Assembly: GCA_026705345.1 (NCBI GenBank) | Contig: JAPPAV010000102.1 | Span: 1 to 64,000 of the forward strand | Length of the DNA: 64,000 nt | Direction: 5' to 3' | Source: Gammaproteobacteria bacterium | GTDB lineage: Bacteria > Pseudomonadota > Gammaproteobacteria > Pseudomonadales > Azotimanducaceae | Shown here: piece by piece, positions 36,902 to 45,079 of the stretch | How positions within the stretch are numbered: position 1 is the first letter of the stretch | How the letters are laid out: every line of letters begins with the position of its first letter | Position numbers and translations under genes: made by a program | Notes under the pieces: generated by a model | Told to the model about the DNA's origin: nothing | The model's input: only the letters and a program-made list of their open reading frames with translations | Databases searched by the model: none

Positions 36902-37573
36902 ATGAGATCTCAAAGTCGCGTCGTTACGCACCCGGCCGCCGCTGACCACAACCCGGCAAGCCCGGGGCGTGTGTCCGCAACAGCCATGCCTGTCCCGGCG
37001 AGGAAAAGCCGACGTCACGTAACGGTCGTCATCGCGTCGGCGGCGCTGCTAGTGATCCAGTTCGCACCGGCGTCGGAGGAGGCGGACCGGGTCACAGCGG
37101 CCCACGGGATGGTGGTCGCCGATGGCCGCGAGCTGATCGTCCTGCACCCCCGGAGGTCCGAGGCGAATCCCGGGCGCCCGTTGACGGCGGCGAGGGAGTT
37201 GCCCGGTTTCGCGGCGCAGTCGCATGAGGTCGACCGGCAACGGGTCCATGTCGTCGAGTTGGACGGCGAGACCTACCGCGCCGCCACGCCCATCGACGGA
37301 CCCCGGTCGAGGATCGTGTTCGACCCGGCGCGCCGCAAGTTCGCCTCGCTGCTGCCGAGCATACGCGTCGAACTCGACGGCGACGTGAATACCGACGCCG
37401 TGTCGGCGGAGCTGGACGCGACCCGGGTCACCGTGTTCGAGTCGCTGGGCTTCGCGATCCTGGAGCTGCCCGACGATGTGCACCCCGTGGACGCGGTGCG
37501 GCGGGTGCGGAACCTGTCCGGCGGTCCCACGGCCACCGTGCGGCTGCGCTCTCATCGGCTCGAGTGGAAATGA
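36902..37573 (+). CDS. Putative detached propeptide (I9-like) of the adjacent S8 protease
   Basis: A 223-residue exported protein. The start is ATG 36902, with GGAGG about 5 nt upstream. An N-terminal hydrophobic segment (HVTVVIASAALLVIQFAPA) follows a basic leader, so it is exported or membrane-anchored. The C-terminal ~60 residues, ATRVTVFESLGFAILELPDD then VHPVDAVRRVRNLSG, match the pattern of S8 protease N-terminal domains: a strand, then V-[FA]-x-x-L-x-[FG]-A-[IV]-[LV], then a D-x-x-x-A-V-x-x-[LV]-R helix. In other subtilases this domain is fused to the catalytic part and acts as intramolecular chaperone and inhibitor. Here it is in a separate overlapping gene. Confidence 0.55.
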   Translation: MRSQSRVVTHPAAADHNPASPGRVSATAMPVPARKSRRHVTVVIASAALLVIQFAPASEEADRVTAAHGMVVADGRELIVLHPRRSEANPGRPLTAARELPGFAAQSHEVDRQRVHVVELDGETYRAATPIDGPRSRIVFDPARRKFASLLPSIRVELDGDVNTDAVSAELDATRVTVFESLGFAILELPDDVHPVDAVRRVRNLSGGPTATVRLRSHRLEWK

Positions 37574-40110
37574 TGCCCGCGCGGCGTCTTGCCGGGGGCG
37601 CATGCACCGTCCTCGCGCTCGGATGGCTCGCGGGGTGTGGTGGCGACGCGTCCCACGAGAATCCCCTCCCCTCGCGCCCCGGGATACTGTCGCTGACCGT
37701 CGTCGGCGATTCCGAACTGGACGAGTCGGCGAACCCGAGGGTGACCATCCGGGTGGAGCACGACCGCTTCGCCGCCGCGGCCGTGACCGTCGCGCTGGAG
37801 TTGGCGGGAACGGCGAGTCTCGGCCGCGACTACATCCTCGACGACCAAACCGTCACGATCCCGGCAAGCGGCTCGTATGCCACCGCAGTGGTCGACGTGT
37901 ATCGGGACTTCGTCGAGGAGGCGGACGAGACCATCGAGATCGGTCTCGGAGCGATCACGGGCAACGCGCTAGCGAGCGATGCGTCCCAAGTCTCCCTGAC
38001 GATCCTGGACGGCGGACCGGGGGTGATCGAGGAGCCCGACCGGGATGCCAATCAGTCGGGACTCAACCTGCTTCCGCTCAGCTACACCGTGGTACCCGAT
38101 GGCGTCGTGTTGACGGTTGTCGCCCTGAACTCGCTTCCCACAGGCGAAACGGTGCCGCTGGTAGCGGAGTGGTCGACGGATTTCCGTTTCCGCGGCGATG
38201 TCCGGCGTATCGGAGAAATCGACGTGAAGGCCGACGACGACCCGTTGTCGTTTTACTTCAACGTGCACTCGTTCGTCGTTCCGGCCCCAGCGCTGGCACC
38301 TGAAGAGGTCTACTACGTGCGGGCATACCTGGGCGAGGAGCCGTCGGCGTCCGGGGCGTTCGGCCCGGCCGCCCCGAACGTGTTCATCGACGGCTTCGCG
38401 ACGGATGACCGAGGCCGGGTGCTCGTGCGGTGCGAGACGCCGGCGCGGACAGCGTCCGAAGACGGCGACCCGCTCTTCGGCGAGCAGTGGCATCTCGTCA
38501 ACGTTGGCCAGACCGCGTTCTCCGACCGGGGTGGCGTGGCCGGTGCCGACCTGCGCATGGCGGGTGCGATTGCGACCGACCTGTCCGGCGCCGGCGTGAA
38601 GCTGGGCGTGGTTGATACGGGCCTTGAGACCTGCCACCCGGACCTCGCCGCTAACGCGGCGGGGGGCGGTTCGTTCAATTTCGCCTACGAACGCCTAGCC
38701 CCGCTCGGCGCTTCTCCCGACGATCCATTCAATTTCGCGATTCTCGGCGACCACGGCACCAGTGTCGCAGGCATTGCAGCGTCGGTGGGGAACAACGGCG
38801 TCGGCGGGCGGGGCGTGGCACCGGACGTCACCGTGGTGGGGTTCAATCCGGTCGAGGCCGCGAGCGTGGACCCCAGTGAGTTCGGAGCGGGTTTCGAGAC
38901 CGCGCTGCTGAGTAGTCTCGGCGGCAGCGACGCCGCCCCCGATTCCGCCAGCGTCGACGTCTTCAACATGAGCTTCGGTGTCGAGGCGCCGTCGGAGAAC
39001 TCGCGCGAGGAATTCGTCCGTCTCTTCGAGATGGGCACCACGGCGCTGCGATCGGGCCGGGGTGCACTGTACGTGAAGGCGGCGGGCAACGAGTTCGAGC
39101 AGTGCCGCCGGATGCATCCCTTCAACCACGAGACGGGCTGCATCGCCGCGAACGCGGATCCCGACCACAATCTGCCGTGGCTGGTCGTCGTAGGCGGATT
39201 CAACGCGGACGACGTCAAGTCGTCGTATTCCAACGCCGGGTCGAGCCTTTGGATCGTGGGTCCGTCCGGCGAGGACGGCGTCGCGGCGCCCGCGATGATC
39301 ACCACGGACCAGGCGGGCTCGCACGGGGGCTACAGCGAGTCACCGAGGAACCGGCTGACGAGTGCACATCCGCTGAACCGCGACGGCGACTATGTCAGCG
39401 CCTTCGGCGGCACGTCGTCGGCAACGCCGGCAGTGGCCGGCTCGATCGCGGTTCTGCTGGGCGTCAACCCGGCGCTGACGTGGCGCGACGTGAAACACAT
39501 CCTGGCGAGCACGGCACGGAAGATCGACCCGGAGATCGCGGAAGTCCGCGCGGCTTTCGACGGCGCCCCCCACGTCGCGCAGCACGCCTGGCTGACCAAT
39601 GCCGCTGGGTACGACTTCCACAACTGGTACGGGTTCGGCGCGGTCGACCTCGACGCCGCGGTCGCGATGGCGGGAAGCCATACGCCCGACAGCCTTGGAC
39701 CCTTCGTGGAATCGTCCTGGTTCGATTCGGGCGTGACGGCGTCGTCACCGCTGGCCATCCGCGATGCCGACGGTTCGGGAGCGACGGCGACGGTAGCGGT
39801 GGCGGGACTCCCGGATGCGGCCGACATCGAGGCGGTGGTGGTCGAGATTTCCGCCGACCACCCCGACGCCTTCGATCTCGGCGTGACGCTACGCTCGCCA
39901 GCGGGCACGACGAGCGTCATCAATCCGCCCTTCAACGCCACGCTCGACGGGATTCGGGGACTCCGGGAATGGCGTCTTCTAAGCAACGCGTTCTACGGCG
40001 AGAGCACCGGCGGCAACTGGACCATCCAGATTGCGGACCTTGCCCCGGGCGACACCGGCACCGTGACCGGTCTGCGGCTGAGGCTCTACTACGGCGAGCA
40101 CGGTGATTGA
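37570..40110 (+). CDS. S8 (subtilisin/kexin-type) serine protease lipoprotein
   Basis: About 846 residues from ATG 37570, overlapping the upstream stop codon (ATGA). A lipoprotein signal peptide ends in LAGC (Cys23). Residues ~38-150 are a Calx-beta-like domain with acidic loops. The catalytic domain has the triad in VVDTGLETCHPD (Asp349), GDHGTSVAGIAA (His395) and GGTSSATPAVAG (Ser616), with the oxyanion Asn likely in KAAGNEFEQC. The last ~130 residues resemble the P domain of kexin-like proteases (DLGVTLRSPAGTTSVI, GNWTIQIADLAPGDTGTVTGLRLRLYY). It probably acts on the outer membrane or cell surface. It belongs to the tRNA-Thr island. Confidence 0.88.
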   Translation: MMPARRLAGGACTVLALGWLAGCGGDASHENPLPSRPGILSLTVVGDSELDESANPRVTIRVEHDRFAAAAVTVALELAGTASLGRDYILDDQTVTIPASGSYATAVVDVYRDFVEEADETIEIGLGAITGNALASDASQVSLTILDGGPGVIEEPDRDANQSGLNLLPLSYTVVPDGVVLTVVALNSLPTGETVPLVAEWSTDFRFRGDVRRIGEIDVKADDDPLSFYFNVHSFVVPAPALAPEEVYYVRAYLGEEPSASGAFGPAAPNVFIDGFATDDRGRVLVRCETPARTASEDGDPLFGEQWHLVNVGQTAFSDRGGVAGADLRMAGAIATDLSGAGVKLGVVDTGLETCHPDLAANAAGGGSFNFAYERLAPLGASPDDPFNFAILGDHGTSVAGIAASVGNNGVGGRGVAPDVTVVGFNPVEAASVDPSEFGAGFETALLSSLGGSDAAPDSASVDVFNMSFGVEAPSENSREEFVRLFEMGTTALRSGRGALYVKAAGNEFEQCRRMHPFNHETGCIAANADPDHNLPWLVVVGGFNADDVKSSYSNAGSSLWIVGPSGEDGVAAPAMITTDQAGSHGGYSESPRNRLTSAHPLNRDGDYVSAFGGTSSATPAVAGSIAVLLGVNPALTWRDVKHILASTARKIDPEIAEVRAAFDGAPHVAQHAWLTNAAGYDFHNWYGFGAVDLDAAVAMAGSHTPDSLGPFVESSWFDSGVTASSPLAIRDADGSGATATVAVAGLPDAADIEAVVVEISADHPDAFDLGVTLRSPAGTTSVINPPFNATLDGIRGLREWRLLSNAFYGESTGGNWTIQIADLAPGDTGTVTGLRLRLYYGEHGD

Positions 40111-40158
40111 AGGTCGCCGCGACAAGAACGGCATGGAACGCCTTCCGGTGGGAGCCCT

Positions 40159-40234
40159 TGGTGCCGCCACGAGGAATCGAACCCCGGACCTTCTCATTAC
40201 AAGTGAGCTGCTCTACCGGCTGAGCTATGGCGGC
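40159..40234 (-). tRNA. tRNA-Thr (UGU)
   Basis: 76 nt with encoded CCA. Acceptor GCCGCCA/TGGCGGC, anticodon loop CTTGTAA (anticodon TGT), T arm GGTTCGATTCC. It corresponds to enteric thrU by order (after birA and the pantothenate kinase). Its last 15 bases before the CCA-adjacent end are duplicated at 36521-36535. Confidence 0.97.
40160..40174 (+). repeat. Proximal attachment-site-like sequence within tRNA-Thr(UGU)
   Basis: GGTGCCGCCACGAGG on the plus strand, the tRNA 3' segment. It pairs with the 14/15 match at 36521-36535 and would be the intact-tRNA side of an integrated element. Confidence 0.7.
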
Positions 40235-40308
40235 TGATCAAACGGACGTCGGGCGTTCCGACCGGCGGCGATGTTAGGTAAGGGGCACCTTTGCGGCAAG
40301 CGAATCCG

Positions 40309-41115
40309 TCAGCCAGCCTCGTCGTCCGGGCAGGGCTGGTAGTCGGGGTCGCCCAGCGCGCCGGTGGACACGTCACGGGCACGCAACCGATGGCGCTCGC
40401 GTACTTTGACCTCAAAGCCGAGCGCGGCGATTCGGTCGCGCCGCGCCTCGGCCAGGTTGCGGTTGCGATGGACGCCGACCGACACGGCATGCTCGTAGGT
40501 GCCGCTCAGTATGATGTCGGTATCCTCGATCGATTGGGCTTCCAGTTGCTTTTCGACTGCCAAGGCGGCCTCCCATGAAGCGGACGGCTCGACATAGACG
40601 TGGTAGTCCAGCGCTGGGACACCAGAGTCTTCCGGCGAATCGACGAGCGCGCCCGTCAAACGGAGTCGCGTTGCCACGGCTTCAAGCGCTTCGCGGCTTT
40701 CGACGGGGCCGACGATGACGCAATCCAGCAAAGCCGACGACGGCGGTACCCCATTCACGGACGGTTGGCCGGCGACTTCCGGCTTTTCAGGAAAGGCCGA
40801 CGGGTGTTCATCGGGGGAACGAGTCGGGGCATCGCTTTCGGTCGTCTCGCCGGCGGGCTCACCACTGGCGTGCGACTCGAACGGTTGGACCGTCACGGAT
40901 GATGGCTCGCCGCGTTCGACGATGGGGGGCAATTCCCGGGGACCGAAATCCACCCGCTCAATCGGTGGTGGTGCGACGACACCCAGCGCCACGAGCTTGT
41001 CGCGAAAGGGCCAAGCCGTCCACACGGCGATGTTCGCGACCACGAGAAGAACCAGGATCCACATCAACGGCGAACGGAACGCCGTGCCGGTGTTCGCTGC
41101 CGTATCGGTTTTCAT
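40309..41115 (-). CDS. SPOR-like domain protein with one membrane helix
   Basis: About 268 residues starting at ATG 41115, which overlaps the coaX stop codon. One transmembrane segment (SPLMWILVLLVVANIAVWTAW) is followed by a Pro/Glu/Ser-rich periplasmic linker and a C-terminal part with SPOR character: ALDYHVYVEPSASWEAALAVEKQL and SVGVHRNRNLAEARRDRIAALGFEVKVRERHR. SPOR domains bind denuded peptidoglycan at division sites. Downstream of coaX this position often carries such a protein in related bacteria. The tRNA-Thr(UGU) gene follows. Confidence 0.7.
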   Translation of the reverse strand: MKTDTAANTGTAFRSPLMWILVLLVVANIAVWTAWPFRDKLVALGVVAPPPIERVDFGPRELPPIVERGEPSSVTVQPFESHASGEPAGETTESDAPTRSPDEHPSAFPEKPEVAGQPSVNGVPPSSALLDCVIVGPVESREALEAVATRLRLTGALVDSPEDSGVPALDYHVYVEPSASWEAALAVEKQLEAQSIEDTDIILSGTYEHAVSVGVHRNRNLAEARRDRIAALGFEVKVRERHRLRARDVSTGALGDPDYQPCPDDEAG

Positions 41116-41804
41116 GGCAATGCGATCTCCAAGCCGTCCAGTACCAGGTGCGGTTCGCATCGGACGGGCATCGACAGGCTGTCGGCGAGCAAATCCGCGT
41201 CACCACCGGTGACGAACACCTCGGCATCCTGGCCGTGGCGGGCCGCAAACCGCTTTGCCACGGCCTCGGCAAACGCGGTGAACATCAGGAACGTCCCTGA
41301 GGACACCGCGGTTTCGGTATCCGTACCCGGTGCGGCGCACAACTCGACCGATCCCTGGGGCCGAACGTCCGCAGTCTTCCGGTCGAGTACATCCTGCAAC
41401 AACCGCAATCCCGGCGCGATGTGGCCACCTTCATGACGACCGTTGGCGTCGACGAAGTCGACCGTGGCCGCGGTGCCCGCGCTGATCACGACGACCGGAC
41501 CGCGGCTGCGGTGCCAGGCCGCGACCACGCCCAACCACCGATCGACGCCGAGCCGCGCGGGGTTCGGGTAGCCGCACCGCACCCCGCCAAGCTCGGCTGC
41601 CGTCGCCGCGAACTCCGCAACGACGCCGTAGCGATCGGCGATCACGCGTGCCAATACGTCGCGATTGCGGAGAACCGTCGCCACCCGAACGCGGCTCGGC
41701 TCGATGTTCAAATCCGGCACTTCGGGCGACCGCAAGGCACCCACCGATCCGCCGAAACGCCACTTGGTGCGGGTATTGCCCATGTCGATGTCGAGCGAGG
41801 TCAT
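41112..41804 (-). CDS. coaX: Type III pantothenate kinase
   Basis: A 230-residue ASKHA-fold kinase. The phosphate-1 motif is LDIDMGNTRTKWRF, the pantothenate/phosphate region is VVVISAGTAATVDFVDANGRHEGGHIAPGL, and the phosphate-2-type segment VFVTGGDADLLADSL is C-terminal. It phosphorylates pantothenate in the first step of CoA synthesis. Start at ATG 41804, 16 bp after the birA stop codon; the longer open frame overlaps birA. In enterics the equivalent place is held by the unrelated type I kinase gene coaA. Confidence 0.95.
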   Translation of the reverse strand: MTSLDIDMGNTRTKWRFGGSVGALRSPEVPDLNIEPSRVRVATVLRNRDVLARVIADRYGVVAEFAATAAELGGVRCGYPNPARLGVDRWLGVVAAWHRSRGPVVVISAGTAATVDFVDANGRHEGGHIAPGLRLLQDVLDRKTADVRPQGSVELCAAPGTDTETAVSSGTFLMFTAFAEAVAKRFAARHGQDAEVFVTGGDADLLADSLSMPVRCEPHLVLDGLEIALP

Positions 41805-41820
41805 GCTTCGAGACCCGCCA

Positions 41821-42798
41821 TCAATCGGTTGCGTTGCGCATTGTGACTTCGCCCCCCGTGAAGGTGCGGACACCATCCGCGGTCTCGATCCGCAAGGCAC
41901 CCTCGGCACCGACATCGAGCACCTTCCCCGCCAACGATACCGGCTTCCTGCCGGCCTGCGGATTGCCGACATCGGCGGGCGTCACCATCACCTGGGCACC
42001 CCGATAGTAGTGCCCGTCGTTCCACTCGTCGCGGAAGCGCTCGAATCCCGCCGCGTCGAATTCGTGGCACGCCGCGACGACGCGGTCGAGAATCCGCGCC
42101 AGAAGCGCGTTGCGGATTGGACCGTCGATCTGTTCCGCGACGTCGGCAATCGACTGATCGATGCGCTCGGCCACGCGGGCTGCGCAACCGACGTTTACCC
42201 CGATGCCGATGACGACCTCGACCGGCGCCACGGCCCGGACCAATTCGATCAGGATTCCGGCCACCTTGCGGCCGTCGAGCAAGATGTCGTTCGGCCACTT
42301 GAGCGCGACGCCCGACAGACCGCGTTCCACCAGCGCCCGTCGTACCGCGACCCCCACGACGAGGCTCAGTGCCCCGATCTCCGCGACGGGCCGCGCGATG
42401 GCGACGCCAATGGAGACGGCCAGATTGCGCCCGAACGGGCTCAACCAGTCTCGTCCGCGCCGGCCGCGGCCGGCGGTCTGCACTTCCGCGGCTAGAACGC
42501 GACCGGCGATTTCGCCATGGGTCGCCTGCGCCAGTAGCGACGTGTTGGTGCTGTCGATGTGGGCACGTACTTCAAGGTCACGGAGCCAAGCCAGGGTTGC
42601 CGGCGCAAGTCCGTCGCGGACGGCGGCGGCCGACAGCAGTTCGATGTCTGACTCGAGGCAGGCGCGGTCGCCTGCAACGCGGACACCCAGTTGGACGAGG
42701 GCACCCAACTCGTCGGCATCGAGTCCGGACAGGCCAGTTGTACGACGGCGGGCCAGCCCGTCGAAGATTCGACCAAGCGGGTCAGGGCGCTCGCTCAT
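41821..42798 (-). CDS. birA: Biotin-[acetyl-CoA-carboxylase] ligase (BirA-type)
   Basis: A 325-residue biotin protein ligase. The catalytic loop is TAGRGRRGRDW and the biotin/ATP-binding parts are VALKWPNDILLDGRKVAGILIE and IGIGVNV; the C-terminal SH3-like domain is present (VMVTPADVGN...GEVTMRNATD). The N-terminal region keeps the VAGDRACLESDIELLSAAAV segment that links DNA-binding and catalytic domains in bifunctional BirA. The usual S-R-x-A-V-W-K helix-turn-helix is not recognisable, so it may no longer repress biotin synthesis genes. Confidence 0.92.
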   Translation of the reverse strand: MSERPDPLGRIFDGLARRRTTGLSGLDADELGALVQLGVRVAGDRACLESDIELLSAAAVRDGLAPATLAWLRDLEVRAHIDSTNTSLLAQATHGEIAGRVLAAEVQTAGRGRRGRDWLSPFGRNLAVSIGVAIARPVAEIGALSLVVGVAVRRALVERGLSGVALKWPNDILLDGRKVAGILIELVRAVAPVEVVIGIGVNVGCAARVAERIDQSIADVAEQIDGPIRNALLARILDRVVAACHEFDAAGFERFRDEWNDGHYYRGAQVMVTPADVGNPQAGRKPVSLAGKVLDVGAEGALRIETADGVRTFTGGEVTMRNATD

Positions 42799-42868
42799 CG
42801 ACTCGCCAGCAGTTCAAGGGGTGGCCACAGCACTGGATTTGAGGCATATCGTTCCGGGGCAAAGTCCG

Positions 42869-42897
42869 TTGACGTGTTGGAGACCGAGGGCTAGTGT
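42869..42897 (+). promoter_or_regulatory. Possible fur promoter
   Basis: TTGACG (42869-42874), a 17-bp spacer and TAGTGT (42892-42897), 30 bp before the fur start codon. The -10 is weak. Confidence 0.35.
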
Positions 42898-42927
42898 GAG
42901 TACCACACGCGACGTAGCCTCTCAACC

Positions 42928-43344
42928 GTGCCGAACGATCCGCAACAGACCGAACTCCGACGCGCCGGGCTCAAGGTCACGATGCCGCGGCTGAAGGTGC
43001 TCGAGGTTCTCGAACGCGCCGAGCCGCACCACCTGTCGGCGGAAGACGTCTACAAGCAGCTTCTCCGCGTGGACGAATCGATCAGTATCACGACGATCTA
43101 TCGAGTGCTGACCCAGTTCGAGCAGTCGGGCATCGTCGAGCGGCACAACTTCGATGACGGACACGCGGTCTACGAGTTGGCGAGCGAAACGCACCACGAC
43201 CACATGGTGGACGTCGACACGGGTGCCGTGACCGAGTTCGTCAATGAACGCATCGAGGATCTGCAGCGCGAAATCGCCGCCGAACACGGCTACGAGCTCG
43301 TTCACCACGAAATGGTGCTGTACGTCCGCAAGCTAAAGACCTAA
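42928..43344 (+). CDS. fur: Ferric uptake regulator Fur
   Basis: A 138-residue Fur starting at GTG 42928. The winged helix reads ELRRAGLKVTMPRLKVLEVLE...SITTIYRVLTQFEQSGIVERHNF and the dimerisation domain has the metal-binding ETHHDHM and H-G-Y-E-L-V-H-H. The first Cys of the usual H-H-D-H-[LM]-x-C motif is replaced by Asp (HHDHMVDVDTG), so the structural Cys-zinc site seen in E. coli is absent. It represses iron-uptake genes when loaded with Fe(II). A Fur box lies 0.7 kb away in front of bfr. Confidence 0.95.
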   Translation: MPNDPQQTELRRAGLKVTMPRLKVLEVLERAEPHHLSAEDVYKQLLRVDESISITTIYRVLTQFEQSGIVERHNFDDGHAVYELASETHHDHMVDVDTGAVTEFVNERIEDLQREIAAEHGYELVHHEMVLYVRKLKT

Positions 43345-43394
43345 CCGAGGTTTCTCCTTCCTGGAACAGACCCCGATAGCAGCGTAGCGGCGGC

Positions 43395-43479
43395 GGGCGA
43401 CGACAAGCGTCGCCCCTACGGCTTGTCCCCACTTTGGCGCTGGCCTCGCCGACGTAGGGGACGGGCTTGTCCCGTCCCG
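43395..43479. repeat. Two dispersed inverted repeats between fur and bfr
   Basis: GGGCGACGACAAGCGTCGCC followed by CCTACG (43395-43420) and GTAGGGGACGGGCTTGTC followed by CCGTCCCG (43454-43479). These are the same two families as near 11414-11536. They lie between the convergent ends of fur and bfr and may act as a bidirectional terminator. Confidence 0.75.
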
Positions 43480-43495
43480 TTGTGCGGAAACGACC

Positions 43496-43966
43496 TCAAC
43501 TCATCTGCGACTGCAGGTAGTTCGGCATTCCGATCTTGTCGATCAGTTCAAGCTGTGTTTCCAGCCAATCCACGTGCTCTTCTTCCGAGGTCAGGATGTC
43601 CTCGAACAATTCGCGGCTGACGTAGTCGCTTAACGACTCCGCGTAGGCCACGCACTCCCGCAAGAGCGGCATCGCGTCGTTCTCCAACTTGAGGTCACAG
43701 CGCAGCATTTCGGCGACGTCCTCGCCGATCATCAATTTGCCGAGATCCTGCAGGTTGGGCAATCCGTCCAGGAACAGGATGCGCTCGATCAACGCGTCGG
43801 CATGTTTCATCTCGTCGACGGACTCGTGGTACTCGTGCTCGCCGAGTTCCTTCAATCCCCAGTCCTTCAACATCCGCGAGTGCAGGAAGTACTGGTTGAT
43901 CGCCGTGAGTTCGTTCTTGAGCACGCGGTTGAGGTACTCGATGATCTTGGGGTCTTGCGGCTTCAT
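43496..43966 (-). CDS. bfr: Bacterioferritin
   Basis: A 156-residue four-helix protein. The ferroxidase ligands are visible: Glu18 ([16 protein letters not shown]), Glu51 and His54 flanking Met52, the probable haem ligand ([11 protein letters not shown]), Glu94 (DLKLENDAM), and Glu127/His130 ([12 protein letters not shown]). It stores iron as a 24-mer shell with haem at the dimer interfaces. Its promoter contains a Fur box, and fur lies divergently across the promoterless side, so iron control is direct. Confidence 0.95.
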   Translation of the reverse strand: MKPQDPKIIEYLNRVLKNELTAINQYFLHSRMLKDWGLKELGEHEYHESVDEMKHADALIERILFLDGLPNLQDLGKLMIGEDVAEMLRCDLKLENDAMPLLRECVAYAESLSDYVSRELFEDILTSEEEHVDWLETQLELIDKIGMPNYLQSQMS

Positions 43967-44040
43967 GGCGCTCTCCCTAGTCCAACCTGGGCCCGTGATT
44001 GTCCACGCTTACCGCTGCAAAATCAACGTAACTTACTGAT

Positions 44041-44067
44041 ATTATAAGTGAAAATCATTTTCATCAA
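44041..44067 (-). promoter_or_regulatory. bfr promoter with an overlapping perfect Fur box
   Basis: On the minus strand, -10 TATAAT (44041-44046, perfect) lies 15-17 bp from a TTGATG/GCTTGA -35 (44062-44069). The plus-strand palindrome TGAAAATCATTTTCA (44049-44063) is a perfect 7-1-7 Fur box filling the spacer. Binding of Fe-Fur would block the polymerase. Confidence 0.8.
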
Positions 44068-44123
44068 GCTTCGCAGAAGCAGAAATTCTTACTCGGCAAA
44101 TCTGCACTTGGTTGTCCCGGCAA

Positions 44124-44148
44124 CGGGACGGGACAAGCCCGCCCCTAC
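44124..44148. repeat. Inverted copy of the GTAGGGGACGGG repeat
   Basis: CGGGACGGGACAAGCCCGCC followed by CCTAC, the reverse complement of the family at 11414 and 43454, followed by TGGGCGGTCGCCCT. It lies between the bfr promoter and the MerR-TPR gene. Confidence 0.7.
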
Positions 44149-44178
44149 GGTGGGCGGTCGCCCTCCGTATTGTCGCCG

Positions 44179-45057
44179 TCACTCGTCGGGCTGTGGGACC
44201 CCCGCTAGCGATTGATACCGGCGCATGTGCCGAAGGTAGCTGAGCTCGTCGCCCTTCACTTCGAATATGCGGGCCAGGTTGTAGTGTGCATCCGGAATCG
44301 ACGCCGCTTGCCGGTAGTAGTCAACAGCAGTATCCAGCTCGTCGAGTTCATCGAAAACCGTACCGAGGTTGTAGAGCGCAAGCTGGTGCTCCGGCACCGC
44401 GTCCAGGGCAAACCGGTAGTGTCGCTTGGCGTGCTTGAGGTCGCCCCGGACCTGGTACAGACGACCGAGGTTGACGTGGGCATCCGCGTTGTCAGGATTC
44501 AGGTTGATCGAACGGGTGTACGCCTCGGGAGCCTTTTCCGGCGCCACCTCCTCGAGGTCAAGACCGAAGTTGTACCAGTCGTCGCTGTCGAGATCGTCGC
44601 TCGCCCGTGCTATGGCGAGATTGCGCGTGGCGATTTTGCGCACGTCGCCGGCCAGGTGCTCCACTTCGAAAGCAAAATGACCCTGTCCGGTTTCCACGTC
44701 CCAAAGCGCGTCCTCCTCTCGAACCACGACCGTGTTCCCATCCGCGAAGATGCGCATCGCCGACAGGGGCCGCTGGGCACCCTCTTCCTTCAGCCGGTCG
44801 CGAAGTTTGAGCAGGGCTGCCAGCGTCCGGCGCGGCGACACGTCCGCATCGAGCAGGCCCTTGGCGGTTCGCAGGAGAACCATGTCCTGGAACGAGAAGT
44901 GGAACTCCCCGGCCCTCCCCCGGGTCGGTTCGATCAGACCATGCTGAACGAAACGGCGGATCAAGCTCGGCTTGAGTCCGGTCAGCTCGGAAACTTCACG
45001 CGTTCGATATCCGCCCGCGTCCGTACCGTCCCGGGCACTCGATTGAATCGGCCGCAT
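44179..45057 (-). CDS. MerR-type regulator with TPR domain
   Basis: A 292-residue protein starting ATG 45057 (MRPIQSSARDG). Residues ~15-80 are a MerR-type HTH (YRTREVSELTGLKPSLIRRFVQHGLIEPTRG). The C-terminal half has three or four TPR units (YTRSINLNPDNADAHVNLGRLYQVRGDLKHAKRHYRFALDAVPEHQLALYNLGTVFDELDELDTAVDYYRQA). It lies 22 bp downstream of ku on the same strand, so the two are probably co-transcribed; a regulator of the DNA-repair locus is the simple reading. I recognise this architecture as occurring next to Ku genes in some proteobacteria, but cannot confirm it here. Confidence 0.7.
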   Translation of the reverse strand: MRPIQSSARDGTDAGGYRTREVSELTGLKPSLIRRFVQHGLIEPTRGRAGEFHFSFQDMVLLRTAKGLLDADVSPRRTLAALLKLRDRLKEEGAQRPLSAMRIFADGNTVVVREEDALWDVETGQGHFAFEVEHLAGDVRKIATRNLAIARASDDLDSDDWYNFGLDLEEVAPEKAPEAYTRSINLNPDNADAHVNLGRLYQVRGDLKHAKRHYRFALDAVPEHQLALYNLGTVFDELDELDTAVDYYRQAASIPDAHYNLARIFEVKGDELSYLRHMRRYQSLAGVPQPDE

Positions 45058-45079
45058 GGGCGTGGTCCCAACTCGATCG

